64,000 bases of DNA from Bacillota bacterium (GCA_023435705.1 JAEYRH010000004.1:1-64000), one strand, 5' to 3'. Shown: positions 39,661 to 49,443, numbered from the stretch's first letter. Notes: generated by a model not told the origin, from the sequence alone. Numbers and translations: made by a program.

Positions 39661-42600
39661 TCCGCATATTCTGCGTGGATGTTATCCAGCGCTTCCCGGA
39701 GCTGTTCCGCCAGGCTCCCGTTCTCATGGGGTTGGCACGTCGTATCGCGGGCGTTGCCGTACATCCGGTCATCATAGACCATACGGCCCAGGACCATATC
39801 TGGGTTGTTGATAAAGTATCGGTTGACAGGCACCCCGTCCTCGGTTTCGCCGAGATGTACCCAAGCGGGCAGCACATCGGCAATACGGTCCCGCTTTTGG
39901 AGGAACAGGATGTCGGTTGTGATCTCAGTGCCGGCGTTGGCGAGAAAGGCGTTGTTCGGGAGCCGGATGGCACCCAGCAGTTCGGCGCGTTGGGCGATGT
40001 ACTTGCGCACCTCCGGGCTCTGTTTGTCCAGTGTGCCCTTGCTGCTGAGGAATGCGATGAGCCCGCCCGGCCGCACCTTGTCGAGGGTTTTCACGAAGAA
40101 ATAGTCGTGGATCAGAAGCTTGTATTTGTCGTATCGTTTGTCAGAGACGCCATACCCGCCAAAGGGCACATTACCGATGGCCAGGTCAAAGAAGCTGTCG
40201 GGCAGGTTTGTGGCCTCATACCCCTGCACGGCGATGTTAGCGGTCTGGTAGAGCTGTTTGGCGATGCGGCCGGTGATGCTGTCCAGTTCCACCCCATAGA
40301 GCTTGCAGCCATTCATGGTCTCCGGTACAAGGCCGAAGAAGTTGCCGATGCCACACGCCGGTTCCAGCACGTTGCCGGTCTTGAAGCCCATGTTCTCCAA
40401 GCAGGTGTAGATCGCCTTGATGACGGTGGGGCTTGTGTAGTGGGCGTTCAGCGTGGAACCGCGTGCGAGCTCATATTCCTCACTACCCAGCAGTCCCTTG
40501 AGTTCGGCATACTCCCTGGTCCATTGAGGGTTGCCGTCATCGAACGCCTGCGGGAGGCCGCCCCAACCGACATACCGGGATAGGATATCCTGCTCGCCGG
40601 CAGTGGCAAAGCGATTCTCCACTTCCAATTGCTTCAGCAAACGAATGGCCGCGACATTGGCGGCATACTTGGCTTTCTGCCCGCCGTGACCCAGGTTGTC
40701 GTCGGTGATACGGAAGTCTCGCCGGGGCAAGGGTAGGACTTCGCCCTGCAGCAGGACGTTGTCCTGCACCTTTTTCGCTTCAGGCGGTTCATCCAGGAGC
40801 AAACTAGATGGCTCCGCCTGGACCACCGTATCAGGAAGCACGACATCCGGTTCAACATCACCGAGACCGCCGTGGGGTGTATCATCCGTGGCGGTTTCAT
40901 TTTCGGCTGGTTCCGTATCATCAGGGGCTGTAGAAATCAGGTGGTCGTTGAGGTGATTCTCCCGCAACAGCCGCTCGAACTCCGCACGGGCCAGGTCTTT
41001 GTGTAACAGCGGAAACCGTGCATCCCGAAGCGATACCTGCTCGCTGACGAGGGAGCACACCTCATATTCATCGGCACCAAGATAGACCGTGCTTCCCAGC
41101 GAGATGGCATATCGTGCTGTTTCCCGCGCTGGTTTGTTTTCTGGTTCACGGCTCAGAATTTCGCGGGCATAAGCTTCTTCCGTTGCCTGTTGGCGGTGAT
41201 CCGCCATCTCCTGCTGGTATGTGGGCAGATATTCCTTCTCCCTGGGGTTCAGATACCGGTCAGCGGCGATGAGCTCGCCGATGCGTTTGGCCACTTTAGG
41301 CCAGGGCAGCAGGATCGTTGCGCTCGGATCGGCGGAGCTGCCCCGGCGCAGGGTTATACCCTTGCTGTCATGCCACTCATCGATCCCTGTGCCAGTGAGT
41401 GCAGGGTACTGCCCGCCGGTGCCGTATTCCTGCTTCAGGAAGTCGGCGTTTTCTTTGATCGATGCATTGCGGGCGAATTGCTCTGCGATGCGGAGCTTAC
41501 CCTGATGAACACCGCTGCCCCGTTGCAGTATGGCGTCGATGGCTTCCTGTGGGAGAAGCAAAGCGGCTGCCTTTTCAGCCGCCGCCTGGTCGATGAGCAT
41601 CATTTGCTGCCGTTCGCTGGGTAACGCATCCGAGGGTTCATCGAGGAATTCGCCCAGCAGCATCATACCGGCGTAGTGGCCGGCGATCACGCCCCAGTCA
41701 AAGTAGCTTTGATATGTCTTAGCGTCAAAGCTGCCTTCCCAGAGGTGCAGCACGTTTTCATAGGGCTGATAACCCGCCTGCAGTGCTAGCAATTCTGTAA
41801 TGCCCGTGGGAAAGAGGCTACGGATGTATGCCGTGCGCTCGGCGCTGTCCGGGTGTCCGGCGAAGAAATCGGCAATCTCCTGTTTGGTCGCCTTCAGCAA
41901 ATCTGTCTGGCACAGGATGGCATTGATCCGCTCGGGGGCATGAAAAAACGGAAGACTTCTGTCCTCCGTTTCGCGGTCAAACCATTCTAGCGGTAGACCA
42001 GCTCCGTCAGCACCAGTTCCTCCGCCTGATGCTTCAGGCTGTTCCTGTGGGCCACCCAACCCATCTGGTCGGTCGCCTTGTACGGCCCCGGCTCCTGCTC
42101 CAGCAGCTTCGACATCATCTGCTCCACCCTCTCGCGGGCTGTTTGATCGATCTCCGCCAGATGCTCCGTCAACTTGCCGGAGAGCATCAGGCTGGCGTAC
42201 ATGCCCCGGTCGTGGTTCTTCAGATAGGTTCTGCGCAACATCCCATACTTGCCCAGCGGCGGTTCCTCCGTCAGGGTCAGGTCGGGCAGCAGGTAGTCTC
42301 CCTTCGCTGTGTATGTCAGTTCCATGCTCATCCATCCTTTCGTTTGATTCTACATGCCCATTGTGCCGCACCTGTTGCCCGTATGCAAATGTGCGGCGCT
42401 CTTTCTCTTCAACGCGCTGCTGGCTGCGCACGGTGAGCTCGATTTCCCGCAACAGCATTTCGGAAATGTCACTTGTGGCAGCACCTAGTCGGGCAATGGT
42501 ATCCAATGTATTGAAGTCGGTGATTGACTGGAAGTCCTCCTCGGCGATGTAATCGTCGGGGTCAAACCCGCAGCGGGTCAGCACCTTAACTGACACGGAG

Positions 42601-43160
42601 GCGATTAAGATCTTTTTGAACACCACTCGGACGTTCAGCTCATCCAGCTCCTCCAGAAAGCTGTCCTGGAGATTCTGCAGCAGCGTGGTCAGGTAGTCGG
42701 CATGGTTGTCTTCGACGGCATTGCCCACCGCTGACAGCAGGGCATCGGGCAGGGTGTTGCTCTTTTCCAGCTCACCAAAAGCATTCCCAAGCGCCTCGGT
42801 CGTCGCATCTGCGAACCGGGCCTGTATGGCCCAGAGTGGAACAGGCCGGTCGCTGCGACTGCCGGTATCGGATACATCGAACACATGCCGCAGGGCCTGG
42901 CGGTTGCCGGTATCGTCGATGAGTGCGATTCCCTTTGCACCTTTGTTCACCCAGCGGCCAAGACGGCGGTTCCAGAACTCGATGGGGGCGCAGGCGGTCG
43001 CGTTGGGCTTCTGCGCATAGATCAAAACCTGATCCTGGAAGGGATACTTGTAGTTCCACGCCGCAGTTTTCAGAAAGGCCGCCCAGGCATCCCATGTTCT
43101 GGTGAGGTCCCTGGCTGCCTGCCGTGATAGGTCGGTGATCAGTTGCAGTTTGGTTGCCAA
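39661..43160 (-). pseudogene. ICE N6-adenine methylase/helicase, N-terminal part
   Basis: About 1170 codons of the ICE protein remain: the N-terminal domain (about 1-250), a low-complexity linker (about 270-400), and an N6-adenine methyltransferase with EPACGIGNF (SAM-binding motif I) and GNVPFGGYG (catalytic NPPF-type motif IV). It ends where the helicase was deleted and then runs out of frame for about 40 codons. The start is TTG at 43160 with AAAGGAGG seven bases upstream. The methylase itself may still fold. In intact ICEs this giant protein is thought to protect or process the transferred DNA. Confidence 0.8.
41987..42331 (-). CDS. tnpV: TnpV-family transposon protein nested in the methylase gene
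   Basis: 114 residues in a second reading frame on the same strand as the methylase. The sequence (YGMLRRTYLKNHDRGMYASL, LSGKLTEHLAEIDQTARERVE) is characteristic of TnpV proteins of Firmicutes conjugative elements. An AAAGGATG ribosome-site-like sequence precedes the ATG. In the overlapping methylase frame the same bases give only a low-complexity Gly/Asp/Arg/Pro/Ala linker, which indicates that the TnpV frame is the constrained one. The function of TnpV is not established. Confidence 0.75.
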   Translation of the reverse strand: MSMELTYTAKGDYLLPDLTLTEEPPLGKYGMLRRTYLKNHDRGMYASLMLSGKLTEHLAEIDQTARERVEQMMSKLLEQEPGPYKATDQMGWVAHRNSLKHQAEELVLTELVYR

Positions 43161-43173
43161 CGGGCATCCTCCT

Positions 43174-43467
43174 TTATTTCAAGGTGTATTCATTGGAGAG
43201 CCTTCCACCGTCCTCTGTGTAGCGCGAAACGATGCCGATCATGCCTGACTGCCTCAACCGGTGCAAATTCCGGCTTGTAGCAGACCGAGAGAGGCCCACA
43301 TCGCCCGCGACGGTTCGAGTTGAGATAGTTACCGCTCGGTGACGACCACCGGACAGATCGAGAAGGTAACAATAGATGAGCTTTGCGGCGGCGGAAGTGT
43401 GGATCTTGGAAATGAGCTTGTATCTCGTCAGGTCGTTCACGGGCACCCCCTTATCCTTATCGTTCAT
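43174..43467 (-). CDS. Winged-helix DNA-binding protein of the ICE
   Basis: About 97 residues from ATG 43467, which overlaps the stop of the upstream gene. The core (TRTVAGDVGLSRSATSRNLHRLRQSGMIGIV) is a winged helix-turn-helix of the replication-initiator/MarR type. A longer frame starting at 43542 lies inside the neighbouring gene. It is probably a regulator of the ICE genes downstream, 7 bases before the methylase ribosome site region. Confidence 0.7.
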   Translation of the reverse strand: MNDKDKGVPVNDLTRYKLISKIHTSAAAKLIYCYLLDLSGGRHRAVTISTRTVAGDVGLSRSATSRNLHRLRQSGMIGIVSRYTEDGGRLSNEYTLK

Positions 43468-43744
43468 GACTTTTGGTGTACTTTCCGGCTCGCTTTTCCG
43501 GCACCATACTTGGCTGTTGCTTTCGTTGATAATAGGTTTCATCCAGAACCCGCTTGCAGAGATCTTCCATCGCGGTCAGCCGGTCACCGACATAGTGACC
43601 CCAGTAGAATTCCTTCTCGCCGAGGTTACGCTTCCATGTCACGAATTGAGAAGGAGCAGTCTGACTCTCTCCAATGACAAATTCTGAGTTGCCTACGACG
43701 AGCCGGTCAGTGATGACATACCCGGCGTTGATTTCCTGTTCCAT
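43457..43744 (-). CDS. Small ICE protein of unknown function
   Basis: 95 residues (start MEQEINAGYVITDRLVVGNSEFVIG; Trp-rich middle WKRNLGEKEFYWGHYVG). It resembles small conserved proteins that accompany the ICE methylase/helicase, but I cannot name the family. RBS AAGGAGG-like sequence precedes the ATG. Its end overlaps the winged-helix gene, so the two are co-translated. Confidence 0.6.
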   Translation of the reverse strand: MEQEINAGYVITDRLVVGNSEFVIGESQTAPSQFVTWKRNLGEKEFYWGHYVGDRLTAMEDLCKRVLDETYYQRKQQPSMVPEKRAGKYTKSHER

Positions 43745-43754
43745 CGTCTCCTCC

Positions 43755-44363
43755 TTATCGCTCCGATAGGTTTCTTTTCTTCTCGGACTTTAGCCGTGCT
43801 TGAATATGGATCAGCCTCTCCTTTGCCCATTCAGGTAGTTCGTCCGGTATTAGGGTGCCGAGGATGTCTTCCCGGTTCCAGCGAGCCTCCTTGCCGGAAT
43901 ACAAGTTGATGGTAAACACAGCGCGGCCACGAGAATTGGGCGAAGCGCCAAAGCCACCCGTTACCAGCACAAGCTGTTTATCGGCGGTGTGGTACTCCGG
44001 ACCTAGACTGCTCTGACGGATGACCGCCACCTTGTTCTCGAGGGTCATATCCGAGTCTAGCGGAACACATTGCTCCACCGTGAAACAGGCAGTGGGGACT
44101 GTGACACTTTCTCGCTCTGTCGTGACTTGAGCAAGTTGCGCCTGTACACGGCTGACAAACTCGGTCATGATCTCGATGTAGTCATCGCTGCCTACGGCAT
44201 CAAAGAACTGATCCATATTAAGGGGGTTATCCCAAGAGCAGAAGCAGACCATGTATGGTGTTTCTGCGTTGTTACCGTTTTGACAGAACAAGACTTCCTT
44301 GTCGCCAATATGGATGGCGTGCTTGACCTCATATGCACCCACCATGCGTTTTTCGTCGTTCAT
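43755..44363 (-). CDS. Hypothetical ICE protein
   Basis: About 202 residues from ATG 44363, supported by GGAAAGGA upstream; the frame extends further but without a ribosome site. No signal peptide or membrane segment. Sequence includes MVGAYEVKHAIHIGDKEV and VLVTGGFGASPNSRGRAV. I do not recognise it. It lies 10 bases before the small ICE protein gene and is probably co-transcribed with it. Confidence 0.6.
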   Translation of the reverse strand: MNDEKRMVGAYEVKHAIHIGDKEVLFCQNGNNAETPYMVCFCSWDNPLNMDQFFDAVGSDDYIEIMTEFVSRVQAQLAQVTTERESVTVPTACFTVEQCVPLDSDMTLENKVAVIRQSSLGPEYHTADKQLVLVTGGFGASPNSRGRAVFTINLYSGKEARWNREDILGTLIPDELPEWAKERLIHIQARLKSEKKRNLSER

Positions 44364-44460
44364 GCTGTTCCTTTCCGGTACAGAAACGGGGCGGTCGAAC
44401 CGCCCCGGATGTTCTGCCATATTGTTTTGTTTACCGATGAGGGGCAACAAAGCTGGACAC

Positions 44461-46086
44461 TTACGGGACCAGCTTGATCTCAAAGGTCATGAGATATTTG
44501 AAGTTCTCCTGCTGCCTCCATGCCAGGCCGTGCCGAGCCTGCAGAGAAGTCGCCGATGCTTCCCCTGATTGGAAAACACCCAGGGACTTTGGCTGTTGTG
44601 CCACTTCGTTTTCAAACCAAATGCTTCCGCACTTGCTGCCCTGCAAACCAAGTGCTATGTATTTCGTGCTGTCGGCAGCCCCGAGCTTCGCCCATTGATT
44701 CAGGTTGAACAGACCGGGATCAATGAGCTTTGGCGCACTGCCTGTTGCCTTGCATGATAGCAGTAATATCTCCACCGGCATCATGGATGTGTTCTTAATT
44801 TGTATTTGCGGTGAGATGAACCGAGAATCTGGATTGGCTGCATTGGGGTTGATCGCAAAGCAGGCATTGATCGTCACCTCGGCAGAGACCATTGCCGGTT
44901 CAATGGAACCATAGATGCCAACTACACCTTGATCTGTGTCGAGTACCGCATGATCTACAAAAGCCGAGCCGGGGGGATCGGTACAAACCGTGAATGTTGC
45001 TCCCAATTCGCTCCATCCGCTCCGCACACCAGAACTATCAACTGCGCGGATGAAGCATGTCCATTGGCTGCCGACTACAGACCATTCTCCAGGTGCTATT
45101 GTGAACGCGGCTGGGCTGGCTGTGGTAACAGTTCCAACGACCGCGCCAGTGTTGAACCAATTCCCGTCTGCATCCTTCAACGCCGCCTCATACCCAACCA
45201 CGTCACCATCCGGATCCGCACCAGGGGTGAAGCTGATAGTGACAGGAGTGCCCACAGCAACTTCGCTCTCTACAACTTGGACGTTCGTCACCAAGCTGGG
45301 GACTGTATTCCGGTAAAGGTCATAGATCGTGGATGTTATTGTCGAAGCATCCAGATGGTCATATGCTTGCAGCCGAACTGCAAATTTCTGGCCCCTGGCT
45401 ATTGCAGGTATGTTGACCGATTCAAATACGGTGCTTCTACTGATGTCGTAGCTGAAGCTAAGGCTCTCCGTCCTGCCAATTGTTAGGTAGGTGTAATACC
45501 GACCGTTCCATAATCCCAACTCAATCTGATAACCTACCGCATTACCGTCATCGTCCGTGGCCGCCGGCCAGCTCAAGTTGATTACATCCTCGTATCGGCG
45601 ATGGCACGACGTGGGGTTGGGGGAGATTGTCATCGTGGGGGTGTACGGCCAGGCGTTGCGCAGATGGAGACCGGAATATGCCCAGTCGGAGGCTGCCGAT
45701 GATTCATACACCGCCCTAGCCCGGAGCTGAACAGTGGAATGGGGCTGCATCGTCGTGATGTAGTTGTCCCAGACCTCGAAGACATTATTGTCACCTGTGG
45801 CTGGATCGATGTGTGAGAAGTACTCATACGATTGCCAGTCGCCTAGCTGATCCAGATTGTACTCCACCTCAAGGTAGCTGACCGGATAGCCTTTCGCATC
45901 ATAGGTGAAGAAAAAGGAATCGGGATGATCTCCACCCTGGATCACCGTCTGGCCCGGTGTCGGTATTGTGAACACAGGTGCCGGAACGCTGCTGTCTGCT
46001 TTAGCCGCCGTTGCCATGGAAAACAGCAACACACAGCAACCGCACAGGAAAGCTGTAATTCGAGATATTCGCTTCTTGTACTTCAT
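44461..46086 (-). CDS. Secreted fibronectin-type protein with a C-terminal domain shared with its neighbour
   Basis: 541 residues from ATG 46086 with RBS AAGGAGGAACC. A signal peptide (about 1-31, ending TAAKA) is followed by three or four FN3-like domains (for example NLSWPAATDDDGNAVGYQIE). The C-terminal domain of ~165 residues (DQGVVGIYGSIEPAMVSAEV onward) is homologous over its whole length to the mature part of the protein at 46154-46759. No anchor is visible. Probably a surface or pilus-associated adhesin of the ICE. Confidence 0.75.
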   Translation of the reverse strand: MKYKKRISRITAFLCGCCVLLFSMATAAKADSSVPAPVFTIPTPGQTVIQGGDHPDSFFFTYDAKGYPVSYLEVEYNLDQLGDWQSYEYFSHIDPATGDNNVFEVWDNYITTMQPHSTVQLRARAVYESSAASDWAYSGLHLRNAWPYTPTMTISPNPTSCHRRYEDVINLSWPAATDDDGNAVGYQIELGLWNGRYYTYLTIGRTESLSFSYDISRSTVFESVNIPAIARGQKFAVRLQAYDHLDASTITSTIYDLYRNTVPSLVTNVQVVESEVAVGTPVTISFTPGADPDGDVVGYEAALKDADGNWFNTGAVVGTVTTASPAAFTIAPGEWSVVGSQWTCFIRAVDSSGVRSGWSELGATFTVCTDPPGSAFVDHAVLDTDQGVVGIYGSIEPAMVSAEVTINACFAINPNAANPDSRFISPQIQIKNTSMMPVEILLLSCKATGSAPKLIDPGLFNLNQWAKLGAADSTKYIALGLQGSKCGSIWFENEVAQQPKSLGVFQSGEASATSLQARHGLAWRQQENFKYLMTFEIKLVP

Positions 46087-46106
46087 GGTTCCTCCTTCAA
46101 AAAGGA

Positions 46107-46134
46107 CACCCAGCCGGCAGACGCCGGCTGGGTG
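46107..46134 (-). terminator. Strong hairpin terminator between the two secreted-protein genes
   Basis: Perfect 12-bp stem (CACCCAGCCGGC with its complement) around a 4-base loop. On the minus strand it is followed by a T-rich stretch (CCTTTTT). It lies 20 bases after the stop of the 46154 gene and ends just before the ribosome site of the next gene. Confidence 0.7.
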
Positions 46135-46153
46135 TTGTTGTGAGTATGATGAA

Positions 46154-46759
46154 TCAGTCCTTGATGGCCAGTTCGAACACCAGCTCATATTTGAAGTTTT
46201 CGACTTCTGCCCAGGACAGACCGTGCCTGCACTGCAGGCCAAGCGCGGTGCTCTCCTGCGAATCCAATCCTGTTACAGGAGACTCCACCTGAGTAGCCTC
46301 GGCAGCGAACCAGAAGTCACCGGCTTCCACGCCGGTCAAGCCCAGGGCGATGTTGGCGTGGGTATCGGCAGTTCCCAGCGTGTCCCACTGCGCCAAAGTG
46401 TATTTGTCAAATGCTACCACTTTCGGCGCATCACCGGTTGCCTTCATCGAAAGTGCAGATACCTCGATGGGCATCGTGGATGTGTTCTTGATTGACATGC
46501 TGGGGCTCACAAATCGGCTGCCCGGCGCAGCGTTGGGATCGATGGTGAAGTAGGTGCTCAGTGTGACTTCGGCAGACAAGATGGACGGCTCCACCATGCC
46601 ATACAGGCTCACAGTGGACTGGTCGTCATCGACCGGCTGTGGGGCATATGCTGTGGGGAGCGGGAGATCGACCGGCTGGTCGGCAAAGGCAGGAGCGGAA
46701 AAGCAGCAAAGGGCGACAATGGCGAGGGCCAAGGAAATGAGTTTCTTCATGATATGCAT
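46154..46759 (-). CDS. Secreted single-domain protein (paralogue of the FN3 protein C-terminus)
   Basis: About 201 residues. RBS AAAGGAG is followed by ATG 46759 (MHIMKK) or ATG 46750. Signal peptide MKKLISLALAIVALCCFSAPAFA. The mature domain (STVSLYGMVEPSILSAEVT ... SIKNTSTMPIEVSALSMKA) is an all-beta domain shared with the neighbouring FN3 protein. The gene sits where tadB/tadC would be expected after cpaF, so it may be a pilin-like or surface partner, but this is unproven. Confidence 0.7.
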   Translation of the reverse strand: MHIMKKLISLALAIVALCCFSAPAFADQPVDLPLPTAYAPQPVDDDQSTVSLYGMVEPSILSAEVTLSTYFTIDPNAAPGSRFVSPSMSIKNTSTMPIEVSALSMKATGDAPKVVAFDKYTLAQWDTLGTADTHANIALGLTGVEAGDFWFAAEATQVESPVTGLDSQESTALGLQCRHGLSWAEVENFKYELVFELAIKD

Positions 46760-46769
46760 CTTTCTCCTT

Positions 46770-47048
46770 TTTCTGATTGTATGCAATGGCGTCGCAATTA
46801 CTGCTGGCCACCCAGCCATATATGCCGACTTGTTCGCCCATGCCCGCAGCCGCGAGCATATCCCTGGCGCTGTCCAGTGTCGAGGCCAGCCTACCCTTGG
46901 GCTTGCAGGTGATCCGACGGATACGGCGCTGCCGTTCCCATCTCCGCAGGAAGGGCTTCCGAAGCCCCCCGGCGACATCAGCGGGGCGGATGCCCAGTAA
47001 CAAAAAAAGCCCTGCTGTAATCAGCAGAGCACAAAGAGCCTGAACCAT
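46770..47048 (-). pseudogene. TadB-like pilus assembly protein, N-terminal fragment
   Basis: The start ATG at 47048 overlaps the CpaF stop, with GGAGG upstream. The first ~80 codons (one membrane helix MVQALCALLITAGLFLLLGI, then a basic segment and LDSARDMLAAAG) fit the N-terminus of ICE TadB/GspF-type membrane proteins. The rest of the usual ~280 residues is missing, and the frame runs on into the next gene's leader. This is a deletion remnant. Confidence 0.55.
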
Positions 47049-48277
47049 CAGGAACTCACCTCCTGGAGCCTGTTGATTTCGCTCTGATCCGCACCGTTTT
47101 CCCGCAGCACGGATGCCAAAGCATCCGAAATACCGCACATCCGGACAAAAGTGCCCGAATCCCCGTGCTGCTCATATCGAAACAACGTCCGGGCTTGCAC
47201 CGCACCATCCCTCACACCATTCGCTTCCACGATCTCCATGATGCGGCGTGTACCATCAGTCAACTGACGCTTGAACACCATGACCGGGAAAGCCTCGACA
47301 ACAAAACCCAGTAACACGGCGGTAGAGATGTTCGTCCCTGACATCTGACACATCGAGAGAATGCGGCCATATGCTTTGCGGGCCGAATTGGCGTGCAGGC
47401 TTGTGACAACAACATGGCCGGTGCGGGCCGCCTCCTGCGCCACCATCGCCTCTGCGCCGCGCATCTCGGCCACAGCGATGATGTCCGGTGAAAATCGCAA
47501 GGCCTTGCGGAGCAGGTCGTTCATATCCACGTCGGCGCTTTCCAGTTCGCTCGGACGGGTACAGGTATGGATAACGCGGTTGATGGCGTTGCCATTACTG
47601 TCCGTATTGAACAGGTCCAGTTCTCGTGTTTCTTCGATGGTGTAGATGCGTTTGTTCCCATCTGCGGCATTCAGTAGGAAGGACAAGTCCGTCGTCTTGC
47701 CGCTTCCCGTTTTGCCGGCGACACCAATAGAGACACCATGGTTGATGCACAATGTCAGGAAGTCGAGCATCTCGGGCGTCGCCGTTTTCCACTCGACAAG
47801 CTGCTCCTTCGTCACACGTGCCATACGCTGGCGGCGGATGGAGAACACCGCACCGCTGCGCCGGTCAGCCACCGGCGGAATCATCGCCGAGATGCGGATG
47901 CCCTCGGTGATGTAGCTGTCGACGATGGGGTTCGAGCCGTCCAGCACAAGCCCGCCCAGCCGCACCATCTTTCGCAACGTGTCCTCGGCATGCTGCGGTG
48001 ACAGGAAGCGTTCAGATATCTTCCGCCATCCAAAGCGCGTAACGATCTCGATGTCGCGCCAAGAATTGCCATTGATCTCCTCGATCTCATCGTCTGCGAT
48101 GTAGCGGTCGAGAAAACCGAAGCCGGCCATATCACCGTACAGCCGCTCAGCGAGTTGCCGCATGGACAGGCCATCGACGCGCAAGTGGTGCTCCGCGATG
48201 TAGCCTTCAATGATCCGCTTGACCGATTCGGCGGTGGAGTGTTCTGTGATGCTCCGGGCCAAAGCCTCGGCATGAGG
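47048..48277 (-). pseudogene. CpaF/TadA-type secretion ATPase lacking its N-terminus
   Basis: About 404 codons of a CpaF-family hexameric ATPase with Walker A GKTGSGKTTD and the RVIHTCTRPSELESADVDM and VVTSLHANSARKAYG (His-box) segments. The N-terminal ~30-60 residues and start codon are missing: upstream, its frame meets the truncated parA out of phase. The nearest start is a TTG at 48262 with no ribosome site. The catalytic core is complete, so a shortened product is possible. Confidence 0.75.
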
Positions 48278-48540
48278 TCAACGCTTTCCCCGTGGTGCAG
48301 GATGCCATCCTCTGGCGAAAACGGTTCCTCTTGCATGACTTTAGTCAGAATGGTGGCAAGCGACACTGGAAGATTATCCGGATCATGGAAGCCCAGCGAA
48401 TCGGTCAGATTGCCTTGCGCGTCGGCATCTACTAACAGAACCTTGTTTCCCAGCATGGCGAGGCCTATACCCAAATTGACCGTTGTGGTGGTTTTCCCCA
48501 CGCCTCCTTTTTGGTTTGCGAGAGCGATGACCTTGGACAT
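48275..48540 (-). pseudogene. parA: ParA/Soj-type ATPase, N-terminal fragment
   Basis: About 89 codons from ATG 48540 (RBS TAAGGAGG) with the deviant Walker A KGGVGKTTT and the VDADAQGNLTDSLG segment. The match stops at ESVDLMP. The following bases belong to cpaF in another frame, so about two thirds of parA and the start of cpaF have been deleted together. The frame stays open to 47881 but is then only a shadow of cpaF. Confidence 0.8.
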
Positions 48541-48558
48541 TTCATACCTCCTTAAATG

Positions 48559-48590
48559 AAAAGCCTCCTACCTTGGGGTATGAGGCTTAA
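48559..48590 (-). terminator. Hairpin upstream of parA
   Basis: AAGCCTC pairs with GAGGCTT, and inner TACC pairs with GGTA. It lies between the 48617-49012 gene and parA; a short T-rich run (TTTTCATTT) follows on the minus strand. A likely terminator of the upstream gene, of moderate quality. Confidence 0.45.
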
Positions 48591-48616
48591 ATCGATTTTC
48601 ATAATGATGACAACTA

Positions 48617-49012
48617 CTATTGGTCCATATCCAAGCTGTAATCTTTGATATCATCCACAAGCTCGTTTATGTATTGCCTCATAACTTCTAAATGACTATG
48701 CAATTGAATGAAAAGATATGGGACATCCATATCTACGGCTATAAACAACGTGAGTAGGAAATAGTAGCACCCTGTATATTCATTTCTCTTCATAAGGTGT
48801 CCAAGATGCTCCATAACTTCCTGAATATTAATATCCGCATCCGCAATGTTATCCAGCAGTTCAGAGGCAAATGCGCCTGTCATGAGATTGAGCTTATTAA
48901 GAACGATCTGTCCCTCGGTTGACAAGACACCTTCCTTCATCAGGATCGACAAGTCGTATTCGGAGTCTTTGGAAACGAGCTTGTCTAGTAAGTCGATTAT
49001 TTGAAAATTCAT
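48617..49012 (-). CDS. Hypothetical helical protein
   Basis: 131 residues, mostly helical and acidic (ELLDNIADADINIQEVMEHLG), no signal peptide. More AT-rich than its neighbours. Its shape resembles flagellar or regulator helper proteins, but I do not recognise a family. It is flanked by a predicted terminator on the ICE side and lies about 200 bases from the tRNA-Ser gene. Confidence 0.6.
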   Translation of the reverse strand: MNFQIIDLLDKLVSKDSEYDLSILMKEGVLSTEGQIVLNKLNLMTGAFASELLDNIADADINIQEVMEHLGHLMKRNEYTGCYYFLLTLFIAVDMDVPYLFIQLHSHLEVMRQYINELVDDIKDYSLDMDQ

Positions 49013-49168
49013 ACTCTTCTCCTCTCGATATTCAAAATTTGGGTTACGAGAAACAAACTGCTGCGCATAACCTCCTATATTTCTTTATATGCTTTTATAT
49101 CTGTTTACAAAGTTTGATAACATTTTTACAACAAAAATAGCTAAAGTGTTAATATGGATATGTCCGCT

Positions 49169-49209
49169 AAAAAAGCAGAAAGCCCGGAAACGACGTATTT
49201 CCGAGCTTT
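49169..49209 (-). terminator. Terminator of tRNA-Ser
   Basis: 12-bp stem (AAAGCTCGGAAA with its complement, one G-U pair) and a 7-base loop, followed on the minus strand by a run of T. It lies 4 bases after the tRNA 3' CCA. Confidence 0.8.
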
Positions 49210-49212
49210 TTC

Positions 49213-49301
49213 TGGCGGAGAGAGTGGGATTCGAACCCACGGATGGTTTCCCATCTCCAGATTTCGAGTCTGGCGCCTTCGACCAACTCAACCATCTCTC
49301 C
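49213..49301 (-). tRNA. tRNA-Ser (anticodon CGA)
   Basis: An 89-base gene with encoded CCA. Acceptor GGAGAGA pairs with TCTCTCC, the anticodon arm is CCAGA-CTCGAAA-TCTGG, the long variable arm is of the serine class, and the T arm contains GGTTCGAATCC. Its 3' end points toward the ICE remnant on the left, the usual geometry of an island integrated at a tRNA gene. I found no second copy of the tRNA 3' end in the window. Confidence 0.95.
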
Positions 49302-49443
49302 AAGCTTGATTATTTTATCATGTCAGCCACGCTATTTCAATGCATTCAGAGGCAATGGCAAACAATCCATTTCCGATGCCAAACAATGGCTGCTTCACGA
49401 TCTGAAACAGCATATTGATTGATATAAATGACCTAATCTCTGA

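Noticed and set aside
46626..47138. 170-codon frame as a complete protein
   Set aside because: Only the middle (from ATG 47048 to about 46770) resembles TadB; the ends overlap cpaF and the next gene's signal peptide in other frames.
49213..49301. Second att copy of the tRNA-Ser 3' end within the window
   Set aside because: I read through the intergenic regions and found no other match to the T-arm/acceptor sequence.
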